NCBI GenBank assembly: GCA_020026285.1
Contig: JAHHQS010000040.1
Location: 1 to 26,520 of the forward strand
Origin: Parabacteroides sp.
GTDB taxonomy: Bacteria > Bacteroidota > Bacteroidia > Bacteroidales > Tannerellaceae
Direction: 5' to 3'
DNA length: 26,520 nt
Numbering within the stretch: the stretch's first letter is position 1; every line of letters starts with the position of its first letter. Positions 8,717 through 16,986 of the stretch are shown here, one piece after another. Under the pieces are notes generated by a model. The model worked only from the letters and a program-made list of their open reading frames with translations. It was not told where the DNA came from and made no database searches. Position numbers and translations under genes: made by a program.

Positions 8717-9499
8717 TTATTTTTGTGTATTATCCATTACAGCCATAGCTGCTTCATCATATTTCCAAATTAATTTGTTAGTTTCTTTCTGAATTTCACT
8801 AACATAATTAAATCTTAATGTATACTGTGTATGACCAGCACTCTTTTCAACAACATTAATACGATCAAGATAATCTTTCAAATAGAAAGCATTAACTACT
8901 CCATTATTAGAAGCACCTGTTGCATCACCTGATGCTGTTACACGAAGATAGATGTTATAGTAAGAAATGCCATTTTTTTCTTCAGCCTTAACTTCCGGAT
9001 ATACTAACGACCATGACAAAGTCTGTTTGCTACCTACCTTTAATGTTGAAGGGAAAATCAGCCAACCACGAACATAATTATTAAACATACTTGGTTGGAA
9101 TGCACTTACCAATGGAACTTCTCCATCCATTACAACAGTTGTATCACTTTCTGACTGAATAGGCATTGCATAACATTGGTCAATTAAAACAGGTTCACCA
9201 CTTAGTGCTGCTGTCAAATAACCTTTTGTTCCCCAATCAACATTATCAGGAGAATTGTAATCAACGTGAGCAGCAACAGACCAGCATTTACCATCAATAA
9301 AACCATCACGAGTAGCCATCTGAGGAACATTTAGAACGGCACTACCTATATCTAGCATAGGTTTGAAACCTGCCTTTTCATTCATAAAGACAATTCCTGT
9401 AGCAGAGAAAGAAGCTTCATTTCCACCTTCTCCCAAACAAGAAGTAAACAATGTCATCGCTGACACAAACAACGCTGTTAAAAAGCCAAATTTATTCAT
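8717..9499 (-). CDS. Lipoprotein of unknown function in the ECF sigma operon
   Basis: A 260-residue lipoprotein with signal peptide MNKFGFLTALFVSAMTLFTS and lipobox LFTSC (Cys21), followed by LGEGGNE. The rest is beta-rich with no enzyme motif I recognise. It is paralogous to the lipoprotein at 7814-8605; the most similar parts are the sequence just after the lipid anchor and the C-terminal half (about 145-240). It begins 19 bp after the barrel/anti-sigma gene and is the third and last gene of the sigma operon, ending at the terminator 8641-8686. The context suggests a cell-envelope role governed with the sigma factor; that is inference. Confidence 0.82.
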   Translation of the reverse strand: MNKFGFLTALFVSAMTLFTSCLGEGGNEASFSATGIVFMNEKAGFKPMLDIGSAVLNVPQMATRDGFIDGKCWSVAAHVDYNSPDNVDWGTKGYLTAALSGEPVLIDQCYAMPIQSESDTTVVMDGEVPLVSAFQPSMFNNYVRGWLIFPSTLKVGSKQTLSWSLVYPEVKAEEKNGISYYNIYLRVTASGDATGASNNGVVNAFYLKDYLDRINVVEKSAGHTQYTLRFNYVSEIQKETNKLIWKYDEAAMAVMDNTQK

Positions 9500-9518
9500 T
9501 TCTATTTATATTAAATAT

Positions 9519-10823
9519 TTAAAATCCTAATCTAAATCCAAACTGAAATCCTACTTTAAAAGGTTTTTCTGAATGTATTGTTTCTATATCACTACCATTC
9601 TTAAAATAGTAATCTGTTCCAACTTCGGCATAAGCACTAAAAAAACGGAACAACGGATAACTCAAACCAATCCGGCCATCTACAGAAAAATAAGGTTCTT
9701 TCATCCTTTCTCGTTCCGTTACCGATTTTAACTTCTCTACAGGAGAATACAAATCGGTTTTAACTTTACCAGCAACATTCAATTCCACCTTTCCCCCTGC
9801 TGAAACATAAAACATAATCTTTTTCCATTCAGCAATTTTATAAGTAACAGAAACCGGCACGCCTAAGAAATGAAGCTGCTGTTTCGATTCTGCATGGTAT
9901 GATTTATTTGTCGACCATTCTGATAACAAATAAGAATAGGACAAACCAGTCTGTAAAGCCCAACGATCAGTTAACATCCTACTGACAGAAAAACCTAATG
10001 AAACAGGTTCCCGATGCTTCACATCTGTCTTTGGCAACTGATTTAATGATGTTGAATTCATCAACGTTAAATACTCATTGCTTACAGCCGAACTTCTCAA
10101 AGCAAATGCATTTACAGAACTTGAATTTCCTGCTGAAAGGCTCCCTGCTCCCATTCCAAAACGCCATTTGGAAGGCTTTCTTTCTTTAGAAATATCAGAT
10201 GTTTTCTGAAAAGCATCCGACGTTTTTCTAAAAACATTTGATGATTTTTCAGAGACTTCACTGTCTTTTGACTGTTTGGCATTAACAGCTTCCGAAGAAT
10301 CTTCCTGATTCGCTTTTGCCAGCGAACTTTGTTCTCCTTCTTCTTCATCTATATCCTCATCCGCGACATTTGTTTTCTGTTCGACCCTGACTCCATCTGA
10401 AGAACTCTGATCATGATAATTTTTTGTCTTAATCAAAGTCTTTTTCGCCGGAACAGTTGTTAATATCTGATTTGCCTTTTTATCTTCTTTTTCGTCCTCC
10501 TTGCTTTCTGTAACTCCAACTATCAGATTCTTTTGTACCTGATCAGCATCCGATTCTCTTAAAGGACTAATATCTTCAGAGACCTCTTGAGCCATACGGT
10601 GTAAATCATCTTCGGGCAGATTCCATGTAATACCAAAAGAAATGATTAATAAAACCGCAACAGCTGCAGCCCATTGGAACCACGATTTTCGATAAAAAGG
10701 AATTGTCGGAGTAATTAAGCGACTTTCTATAGCTGCCCAATCTTCCGGCATTGTATCTTCTTCCAAATCATACAATTTCGAACGAAACAAATCATCAATC
10801 GTATCTCGATCATTCTTCATCAT
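9519..10823 (-). CDS. Putative anti-sigma-like protein with an inner-membrane helix and a C-terminal outer-membrane barrel
   Basis: A 434-residue protein in three parts. Residues 1-49 are soluble, with the pattern DDLFRSKLYDLEEDTMPEDW followed by AAIESRL; I know this pattern from Bacteroidetes proteins encoded beside ECF sigma factors. Residues 50-67 are a hydrophobic helix (WAAAVAVLLIISFGITW). Residues 68-218 form a highly charged, low-complexity Lys/Glu/Ser/Asp linker. Residues 219-434 look like an 8-strand-type outer-membrane beta-barrel with alternating strands and a terminal aromatic (GFRLGF at the C-terminus). The start codon overlaps the sigma factor stop by 4 nt (ATGA), so the two are translationally coupled. 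The likely job is holding or tuning the sigma factor in response to envelope state, which is inferred from layout. A role as a plain envelope-spanning structural protein is the alternative. Confidence 0.72.
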   Translation of the reverse strand: MMKNDRDTIDDLFRSKLYDLEEDTMPEDWAAIESRLITPTIPFYRKSWFQWAAAVAVLLIISFGITWNLPEDDLHRMAQEVSEDISPLRESDADQVQKNLIVGVTESKEDEKEDKKANQILTTVPAKKTLIKTKNYHDQSSSDGVRVEQKTNVADEDIDEEEGEQSSLAKANQEDSSEAVNAKQSKDSEVSEKSSNVFRKTSDAFQKTSDISKERKPSKWRFGMGAGSLSAGNSSSVNAFALRSSAVSNEYLTLMNSTSLNQLPKTDVKHREPVSLGFSVSRMLTDRWALQTGLSYSYLLSEWSTNKSYHAESKQQLHFLGVPVSVTYKIAEWKKIMFYVSAGGKVELNVAGKVKTDLYSPVEKLKSVTERERMKEPYFSVDGRIGLSYPLFRFFSAYAEVGTDYYFKNGSDIETIHSEKPFKVGFQFGFRLGF

Positions 10824-11350
10824 CTATACAACTCCTTTATTCTTCTTTGCAATAATTGTCTAGCTCGGGTAAATTGAGACCTCGATGTACTTTCAGTTAT
10901 ACCGAGCGCCTCTCCTACTTCCTTATGAGAATAACCTTCTATTGCAAACATGTTAAATACAGTTCTGAATCCGGCAGGCAATTCCTTCACCAACTGCATT
11001 AATTCAGCCGCTGAAATATCTTCCAAAGCTGAAGCATCAGGATGAACCAAATCATTTGATTCGTCCAAATCCATTGATTCGCGCAATATATCCGATTTCC
11101 GAAGATATTCTAAAGCACAGTTTACAAAAATTCGACGAACCCAACCTTCAAAAGATCCCTGGCCTGCAAAAGATTCTATATTCGTAAAGACTTTGACAAA
11201 ACCATCCTGCAATATGTCTCGAGCCGTTTCTCTGTCACTGACATAACGCAAACAGACAGCCATCATTTTGCGGGAAAACTTTTCATATAATTCCCGCTGA
11301 GCCAATCTGTTCCCGTTTTTACAACCCTCTATCAGCTGTTGTTCGTCCAT
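10820..11350 (-). CDS. ECF-subfamily RNA polymerase sigma factor
   Basis: A 176-residue sigma-70-family regulator of the small ECF type. The sigma-2 region spans about 20-85, with the -10-binding segment DRETARDILQDGFVKVF (39-55) and the GSFEGWVRRIFVNCALEYLR helix (65-84). The sigma-4 region (about 115-170) has LPAGFRTVFNMFAIEGYSHK and the helix-turn-helix GEALGITESTSRSQFTRAR. It heads a three-gene operon with a coupled membrane/barrel protein and a lipoprotein, which is the usual Bacteroidetes layout for an envelope-responsive sigma factor. No SusC/SusD pair or FecR-type anti-sigma factor is adjacent, so a polysaccharide-utilisation role is not supported. Confidence 0.95.
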   Translation of the reverse strand: MDEQQLIEGCKNGNRLAQRELYEKFSRKMMAVCLRYVSDRETARDILQDGFVKVFTNIESFAGQGSFEGWVRRIFVNCALEYLRKSDILRESMDLDESNDLVHPDASALEDISAAELMQLVKELPAGFRTVFNMFAIEGYSHKEVGEALGITESTSRSQFTRARQLLQRRIKELYR

Positions 11351-11465
11351 TATCTTGTTTCATTCTCATAACGTCCCCTTAAAAATAGAGCCTGTCAATA
11401 GAATGATGTAATTAAATTATTAAACGCTGCATGCTCTCAATAAAAAATCACACTTTTTATCGGCG

Positions 11466-11495
11466 CAAAGATAACCCCAATTATTTTAATTCAAA
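11466..11495 (-). promoter_or_regulatory. Promoter of the ECF sigma operon
   Basis: On the minus strand TTTG (complement 11492-11495), an 18-bp spacer and TATCTTTG (complement 11466-11473) fit the housekeeping Bacteroidetes promoter. It predicts a leader of roughly 110 nt before the sigma start codon. The rest of the gap 11351-11574 holds a weak AT-rich stem at 11507-11524 and no gene. Confidence 0.6.
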
Positions 11496-11574
11496 AAAAC
11501 CTTTTCACTATTTATGTAAATAGTAGCATAAAAGCCCCAAAAGACTTATGATGCAGGTTCAAAAAGAAGTTCTT

Positions 11575-13083
11575 TTACTTTATATATTTTGAATGATAAT
11601 AATATGTTTCTGCTGATGGTTTACTTTCTATATGATAACGTGTTGAAGATGTTATAACAAAAAGGAAACCCTGCTCTCTATCAGCCTGTATAGGCCAATA
11701 CAATTCATTTCCCCTTATGCCTGTAGCCAAAATATATTTTGACTTACCAGTATCTATATCTCCTTTCATTGAAAAATAAATTGTATAGGTCAAATCCTGT
11801 TTTTCTTTCTCCGGCTTATCCCAGCTTAACTTCAGTTCTCCGTTTAAATATTCCACTTTTACACCTTTTGGTGCAGCAGGAACCGAATCATTCAGCCATG
11901 TTAAAGGAGGTAATTGTGCCGGATACTTGTAATAATTATCCCGCAATTCATCGAAAACTCCCTTTTCATTTGCCAAAACATTCAAACATCGAAAGAATGT
12001 ACAGCCTGAAGCTCCATAATATCGGCTATAATCAATCTGATCCGTTATATCATTCAATGTCCAGTCTGCCTCATCCTTTCTCATTCTATAAGCCCCAAGT
12101 CCGGGAACAATTAGTCTGCCATGACTATTTTCCACCCAATTATCTACGAACGGGAAAAAGTTCTTATGCAGATAATACATCATTGGAACAATCATGTCAT
12201 GTTTGCCTTTCGTCATCCAATCCTTTGGATCCTGATAAACACTTTCCAAAGAAGTCCATCCAGCATTTGGTACTTCAGGAATTCGACTATATTTTCCTAA
12301 TGGAGAACTGCTGACCTGCACCCAAGGTTTGGCAAATTTCACCCAATCATAAATTCTATACACCAAACGGTTTATATTATCACGTCTCCACTGATCTTTA
12401 TTTTTCTGTTTCCCATATTTTCGGTATTCATAGCTGTCCGGAAAAGTTTTTGCATTTTCCGGATAACGAATATAGTCAAAATGAATCCCGTCAATATCAT
12501 AGTTCAGAACGATTTCGCGGACTAATGACATTATATAATCGATTGTTCCCGGAGCACCCGGATTCAAAAACCATTCACCGTTATGTTGTTTGCACAATTT
12601 AGGATGACGCTTTACAACAGAATTTTTACCTTGACGACGAACCTCGCTCACTTTCCCTAAAGGATATGTAACAAACCAGGCATGACATTCCATTCCTCTT
12701 TTATGACATTCATCTAAAACAAAAGCCAGAGGATCATATCCTGGAGAAACACCTTCCTTTCCAGAAAAGACAGATGACATACGCTCTATTTTCGACTGAT
12801 AAGCCACATCTCCACGCAAACGAACTTGAAAGAAGACTGTATTAAAATTTGCTTCCTGTAACTTATCAAGCATATCACAAACCGATCTTTGTTGCGATTG
12901 CATGGAATAATCATTGTTCGCAACAGATCTTGGCCAATCCAAACCATAAATAGTAGTTAACCATACAGCACGTATTTCGTGCTTAGGCAAGTCAACTGCA
13001 AATAAAGGTAAAGTACAACAACAAAAAAGCAGGACAACTGCATTTCTCAATCTCAACCACCAACTTTTATCATAAAAACACAT
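11575..13083 (-). CDS. GHL10 family glycoside hydrolase (DigH/YngK-like), exported
   Basis: A 502-residue exported protein. An N-terminal signal sequence is visible at about 1-30 (basic WWLRLRN, then a hydrophobic Val/Leu/Cys core ending FAVD). The catalytic TIM barrel of the glycosyl-hydrolase-like 10 family (DUF187) spans about 34-390. It opens with EIRAVWLTTIYGLDWPRS (36-53) and has NTVFFQVRLRGDVAY (81-95) and the conserved DIDGIHFDYIRYP (196-208). A fibronectin III-like domain follows (about 402-490). The E. coli member DigH cleaves denuded peptidoglycan strands, so peptidoglycan or a related glycan is the likely substrate, though unproven here. It lies 51 bp downstream of the GH88 gene and is probably co-transcribed. 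Only a weak terminator-like stem (11507-11524) follows it. Confidence 0.88.
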   Translation of the reverse strand: MCFYDKSWWLRLRNAVVLLFCCCTLPLFAVDLPKHEIRAVWLTTIYGLDWPRSVANNDYSMQSQQRSVCDMLDKLQEANFNTVFFQVRLRGDVAYQSKIERMSSVFSGKEGVSPGYDPLAFVLDECHKRGMECHAWFVTYPLGKVSEVRRQGKNSVVKRHPKLCKQHNGEWFLNPGAPGTIDYIMSLVREIVLNYDIDGIHFDYIRYPENAKTFPDSYEYRKYGKQKNKDQWRRDNINRLVYRIYDWVKFAKPWVQVSSSPLGKYSRIPEVPNAGWTSLESVYQDPKDWMTKGKHDMIVPMMYYLHKNFFPFVDNWVENSHGRLIVPGLGAYRMRKDEADWTLNDITDQIDYSRYYGASGCTFFRCLNVLANEKGVFDELRDNYYKYPAQLPPLTWLNDSVPAAPKGVKVEYLNGELKLSWDKPEKEKQDLTYTIYFSMKGDIDTGKSKYILATGIRGNELYWPIQADREQGFLFVITSSTRYHIESKPSAETYYYHSKYIK

Positions 13084-13134
13084 ATTTTTCCTGCTTTGTT
13101 CAAAATATAAGACTCTGATTTCTCAGAATATCAA

Positions 13135-14346
13135 TTATTGGTTTTCAACTACTTTCTTCAAACGAAGTAGAGCCTCAACATAATAATAATCCGCATAAGT
13201 TAAAGGAACATCCACTTCACTTTTGCCAGGATAATTACCTGTTGAATGCATCAGTACAAAATTACAATTTGTTCCTGTTTTAGCCAAATATTTGGAAGAA
13301 GTCAATGTCCGAAGCTGACGTTCAGCAAAGACAAGGCACTTTTTTCCAAAATCATTTTTATTTTTTTCAAACTGGCTCAGTTCTATCAATGCCGATGCCA
13401 TAATCGCTGCAGCCGAAGCATCTCTCACTGTATTTGGAATATCCGGACAATCAAAATCCCAATAAGGAACTTTATCGGCAGGCATTGTTGGATGATTCAT
13501 CATAAACATGGCAATATAATTAGCCTGATCCAAATATTCCTGCTTTCCTGTTTCACGATACATCATCGTATAACCATATAAAGCCCATGCTTCACCACGT
13601 GCCCAAGTTGATTCATCCGCAAATCCTTGATGAGTCTGTTTCTTATGGGGTTGTCCCGTTATTGTATCATAAGAGACGACATGATAACAGCTCATGTTTG
13701 GACGGAAATGATTCTGCATAGTCTTATCAGCATGTGAAACAGCTATTTTTTTAAAAGACTCATCTCCTGTTTCTCGGGCGGCCCACATCAAATATTCCAA
13801 ATTCATCATATTATCAATAATGACCGGATATTGCCAAACCTTCTTATTGAAATCCCAAGAACGAACCAAACCAACTTTAGGATTAAATCGAGTAGCCAGC
13901 GAGTGAGCTCCTTCAATTAGGACTTCCCTGTATTTAGGATTTTTGGTTAATCGATAACCATTACCATAACTGCAATTCAACATAAAACCCAAGTCATGAC
14001 TATAAGTGATTGTCTTGGCTTTTTCCAAACGTTCTGTAAACAATTCTGCATACCTTTTCAATTCTTTGGATTTATCAGCTTCATATAAATACCACAATTG
14101 TCCAGGAAAAAATCCACTACACCACCAAGAATAATTGCTAGTTTCTAATTTTCCGTCTTTCACTGATTTCGGGAATTTACCTTCCTGATTCTCCAATTCC
14201 TTGGCCATCAGTAAAGCTTGTTCTGTAGCACGTTTTAAACCTCTGTCGATAAAAGATTCAACAGGCTCCTGTTTCGGTTTGTTATCACAAGAAGAAACAC
14301 ATAAGACTGCTAGAAGCGATACACAAAATGTCATCAATTTTTTCAT
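13135..14346 (-). CDS. GH88 unsaturated glucuronyl hydrolase, lipoprotein
   Basis: A 403-residue (alpha/alpha)6-barrel enzyme of family GH88. It hydrates and thereby removes the 4,5-unsaturated uronic acid left at the non-reducing end of oligosaccharides by polysaccharide lyases. The two catalytic aspartates recognised in Bacillus UGL are present: Asp118 in YSHDLGF and Asp178 in VIIDNMMNLEY. The family motif TWARGEAWALYGY is at 247-259. The signal peptide ends at Cys20 (CVSSCDN), so the protein is a lipoprotein and likely periplasmic or membrane-anchored. No lyase, sulfatase or SusC/D gene is nearby, so the donor polysaccharide cannot be named. It is the first gene of a two-gene unit with the GHL10 gene. 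Confidence 0.93.
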   Translation of the reverse strand: MKKLMTFCVSLLAVLCVSSCDNKPKQEPVESFIDRGLKRATEQALLMAKELENQEGKFPKSVKDGKLETSNYSWWCSGFFPGQLWYLYEADKSKELKRYAELFTERLEKAKTITYSHDLGFMLNCSYGNGYRLTKNPKYREVLIEGAHSLATRFNPKVGLVRSWDFNKKVWQYPVIIDNMMNLEYLMWAARETGDESFKKIAVSHADKTMQNHFRPNMSCYHVVSYDTITGQPHKKQTHQGFADESTWARGEAWALYGYTMMYRETGKQEYLDQANYIAMFMMNHPTMPADKVPYWDFDCPDIPNTVRDASAAAIMASALIELSQFEKNKNDFGKKCLVFAERQLRTLTSSKYLAKTGTNCNFVLMHSTGNYPGKSEVDVPLTYADYYYVEALLRLKKVVENQ

Positions 14347-14400
14347 GGTAAATATTATTTTTCAGATTCGTATTTATTCTTTCCTTAATTTTATAAAAGA

Positions 14401-14430
14401 CAAAGTTATTTATATTTATTCTCTAACAGA
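14401..14430 (-). promoter_or_regulatory. Promoter of the GH88-GHL10 unit
   Basis: TAACTTTG (complement 14401-14408) matches the -7 consensus. TCTG (complement 14427-14430) lies 18 bp upstream as a 3-of-4 match to the -33 box. The start codon is about 55 bp downstream. Confidence 0.5.
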
Positions 14431-14511
14431 TAAAATCCTCTGGATTTTTAATTTCCAACAGTAAAAACTCCTACAAAAAAAGAGAAAGTCCTTGTTCCTC
14501 TGATAAAAAAC

Positions 14512-14539
14512 AAAAAAAGAGGTCCCGAAAGACCTCTTT
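14512..14539 (-). terminator. Intrinsic terminator of the ilv operon
   Basis: Stem aaagaggtc (14516-14524) / gacctcttt (14531-14539) with a 6-nt loop. An A-run at 14512-14518 gives a seven-U tract on the minus strand. It lies about 30 bp after the ilvC stop codon. Confidence 0.92.
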
Positions 14540-14567
14540 CACATCATGACAATATGTATAACAACTA

Positions 14568-15611
14568 TTAATTATTTTCCGGACGAAGTTTACGAACAAC
14601 AGCTCCAGTACGCCACATTTCACTTTCACGCAACTGACGAAGTTCCTCATTCAATTTTTCACGATAATCAGGTTGAGAATTTGAATCGATTGAGCGTTGA
14701 GCTTCGTTACCACAAGCAACTTCCTTATACAATTTTTCAAATACAGGCTTAACAGCATCATGGAACGGGCCCATCCAGTCCAATGCTCCACGCTGAGCAG
14801 TAGTTGAACAGTTTGCATACATCCAATCCATACCATTTTCACCAAACAAAGGCATCAATGACTGAGTCAATTCTTCAACTGTCTCATTAAATGCTTCTGA
14901 AGGTTCGTGACCATTAGCACGTAACACTTCGTATTGAGCAAGCAACAAACCTTGAATAGCACCCATCAAAGTTCCACGTTCACCTGTCAAATCAGAATAA
15001 ACTTCTTTCTTGAATGTTGTTTCAAACAAATAACCAGAACCGACACCAATACCTAATGCAATTACACGATCCCAGGCCTTACCTGTTGCATCCTGGAAGA
15101 TTGCATAACTGGAATTCAATCCTCGTCCCTGAAGGAACATACGACGTAATGAAGTTCCTGAACCTTTAGGAGCGATCATGATGACATCGACATCAGCAGG
15201 AGGGATGATATTTGTACGTTCTTTGTAAGTTATGGCAAAACCATGAGAGAAATACAAAGCTTTACCTGGTTTCAAATGTTTCTTAATCATTGGCCAGCAC
15301 TGAATTTGAGCTGCATCAGAAAGCAACACCTGAATAATAGTTGCTTTTTCACAAGCTTCTTCAATACCAAACAGAGTTTCACCTGGAACCCAACCATCAG
15401 ATACAGCCTTTTCAAAAGTCTTACCTGGACGCTGACCGACAATCACGTTAAAGCCATTATCACGCAAATTCAAACTCTGACCTGGTCCCTGAACACCGTA
15501 ACCAATAACTGCGATAACTTCATCTTTCAATACTTCTCTTGCTTTTTCCAAAGGAAACTCCTCGCGGGTTACTACATTTTCATCAACACCGCCAAAATTC
15601 ATTATAGCCAT
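14568..15611 (-). CDS. ilvC: Ketol-acid reductoisomerase (class I)
   Basis: A 347-residue enzyme converting 2-acetolactate or 2-aceto-2-hydroxybutyrate to the dihydroxy acids of valine/leucine and isoleucine synthesis. The Rossmann motif GYGVQGPGQ is at 37-45. In the C-terminal knotted domain, magnesium ligands Asp207 and Glu211 are in SDLTGER and Glu243/Glu247 are in NETVEELTQ. The substrate serine is Ser269 in NCSTTAQRGALDW. The loop after the second beta-strand reads VGQRPGKTF, which does not decide NADPH versus NADH use by inspection. It is the last gene of the ilv operon, 49 bp after the thioesterase gene, and ends at a strong terminator. Met1 or Met4 could be the start; Met1 matches the family better. 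Confidence 0.97.
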   Translation of the reverse strand: MAIMNFGGVDENVVTREEFPLEKAREVLKDEVIAVIGYGVQGPGQSLNLRDNGFNVIVGQRPGKTFEKAVSDGWVPGETLFGIEEACEKATIIQVLLSDAAQIQCWPMIKKHLKPGKALYFSHGFAITYKERTNIIPPADVDVIMIAPKGSGTSLRRMFLQGRGLNSSYAIFQDATGKAWDRVIALGIGVGSGYLFETTFKKEVYSDLTGERGTLMGAIQGLLLAQYEVLRANGHEPSEAFNETVEELTQSLMPLFGENGMDWMYANCSTTAQRGALDWMGPFHDAVKPVFEKLYKEVACGNEAQRSIDSNSQPDYREKLNEELRQLRESEMWRTGAVVRKLRPENN

Positions 15612-15660
15612 TTTGTTTTTCTTTTTATGGGAAAATATTCATCCTCCCGGTATTAATAAT

Positions 15661-16416
15661 TTAAATAAATATCACTTTACTACGTACAACTACGTCTGTA
15701 CTGTTTTTTCTTACTTCTATTGCATATTCATTATCCCCTATTTGTTCACGATAGAAGCTTAGCGTATCTTCGTAATAACTTTCGGCAACATATGCCATTT
15801 CGAAACGACGAATTCTTTTATTTCGAAACATTTCAATAGGGAATAGATCTAATATATGCTCAATATATTTAATACTGTTTACATGACCGTTGATATCTAT
15901 ATCACTATACTTAACAGGATAATCAAAAATGGAATTCTTTTCAGTCACTTTTATCCGACTTGGTTTATCTATCGGACAATCCTTATCACAAATATAATTA
16001 GTAATATTACCTTCATGTAAAGTCAACAGATCGGCAGGTTTACGAGTTTCCATGCTGATCATTGCCCAAACAGAACGAGCATAACCTATTATTTTTCCAT
16101 CTTTATTTATCAAAGAAAAGTTTCTATCAGTAAATAATCTGTATACATTTTCCACCCATGTTTCAATTCTGAAAGGCTCATATTGCAATGGAAGTTCATC
16201 TAGTTCAATAGCCAAACGAGAAAGCACCCATGTATAATGGTTCTCATTCAAAGAAGCCATTCCAAAACCTCTGTCCGACGCATGAAAGCCAGCACAGTTC
16301 AAAAGATGATTTCCCAAAACTCCCATTGTCAACTTTCCTGTAAAATCAACATGAAAAGGTTCTGCCACAAAATTATAAGACCCGATTTTACTTTCTTCAG
16401 TCATAACATTATTCAT
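15661..16416 (-). CDS. Acyl-ACP thioesterase (FatA/FatB type) in the ilv operon
   Basis: A 251-residue double-hotdog thioesterase that releases fatty acids from acyl carrier protein. The first hotdog carries the helix with CAGFHASDRGFGMASL (41-56). The second holds the catalytic set known from plant FatB: Asp174, Asn176 and His178 in DIDINGHVNS, and Glu212 in YVAESYYED, where plants have Glu-Cys and this protein has Glu-Ser. It is packed between ilvN (6 bp upstream) and ilvC (49 bp downstream), so it must be co-transcribed with branched-chain amino acid synthesis. Because branched 2-keto acids prime branched-chain fatty acids, a link to branched-chain lipid synthesis is plausible but inferred. 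I recall the same arrangement in Bacteroides. Confidence 0.92.
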   Translation of the reverse strand: MNNVMTEESKIGSYNFVAEPFHVDFTGKLTMGVLGNHLLNCAGFHASDRGFGMASLNENHYTWVLSRLAIELDELPLQYEPFRIETWVENVYRLFTDRNFSLINKDGKIIGYARSVWAMISMETRKPADLLTLHEGNITNYICDKDCPIDKPSRIKVTEKNSIFDYPVKYSDIDINGHVNSIKYIEHILDLFPIEMFRNKRIRRFEMAYVAESYYEDTLSFYREQIGDNEYAIEVRKNSTDVVVRSKVIFI

Positions 16417-16422
16417 TTTATA

Positions 16423-16974
16423 TCATTTAGTTCTATTGTATCGTTCTTCGCGGTAAGCAAGATACTCATTTACTCGTTCAAAACAACTTGTTGACACTGC
16501 AATTCTTCCTGAACGAACAAATTGAAGGACACAATTCAGAGCTTTCAATTCCTGATATAAAGAAGTTATGTCGTCACTACTACCTGTCATTTCCACTATC
16601 GAAAACACCGGATTCACTTCTACAATATGCGCACTATAGCTACGAATCACTTTCGAAGCCTCCGGATTAGATTGAAACTCCGGAGTTGAGACCTTGTACA
16701 TGGCGACCTCCCGTTGGAATATTTCATCATCCGTAAAGAAATGCGCATGGATAACATCCATCTTCTTTTCAATCTGCTTGACCACTTTCTCAATTACATC
16801 AAACGTAGTCCAACAAGTAATCGTATATTTATGCACTCCTTTTATTGAAGAAGCAGATACATTCAAGCTCTCGATGTTTATCTGACGACGAGTAAATACA
16901 GCTGTAATCTGATTCAAGATACCAGCGATATTCTCTGAATGAACAATGATTGTATATAATGTTTTGTTTTCCAT
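16423..16974 (-). CDS. ilvN: Acetolactate synthase small (regulatory) subunit
   Basis: A 183-residue regulatory subunit (called IlvN or IlvH) of acetohydroxyacid synthase. It binds and stimulates the catalytic subunit and gives valine feedback inhibition. The N-terminal ACT domain (about 4-78) has HSENIAGILNQITAVFTRRQ followed by INIESLNVS. The C-terminal domain includes EVNPVFSIVEMTG (119-131) and a final basic helix. It lies 12 bp after ilvB and 6 bp before the thioesterase gene, tightly packed in the operon. Confidence 0.96.
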   Translation of the reverse strand: MENKTLYTIIVHSENIAGILNQITAVFTRRQINIESLNVSASSIKGVHKYTITCWTTFDVIEKVVKQIEKKMDVIHAHFFTDDEIFQREVAMYKVSTPEFQSNPEASKVIRSYSAHIVEVNPVFSIVEMTGSSDDITSLYQELKALNCVLQFVRSGRIAVSTSCFERVNEYLAYREERYNRTK

Positions 16975-16986
16975 AACTCTTCTACA

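Noticed and set aside
11507..11524. Stem actattta/taaatagt as terminator of the GHL10 gene
   Set aside because: The stem is entirely A/T apart from one G-C pair, and the nearest T-run is several bases further on. It is not strong enough to list as a terminator.
11739..12314. 191-codon plus-strand open frame opposite the GHL10 gene
   Set aside because: It is a mirror frame of a well-supported gene with no recognisable domain or initiation signals.
15640..15648. GGGAGG directly followed by ATG on the minus strand, heading a five-codon ORF before ilvC
   Set aside because: The spacing between the purine run and the ATG is zero, which does not suit initiation. The ORF has no informative content, so it is probably chance.
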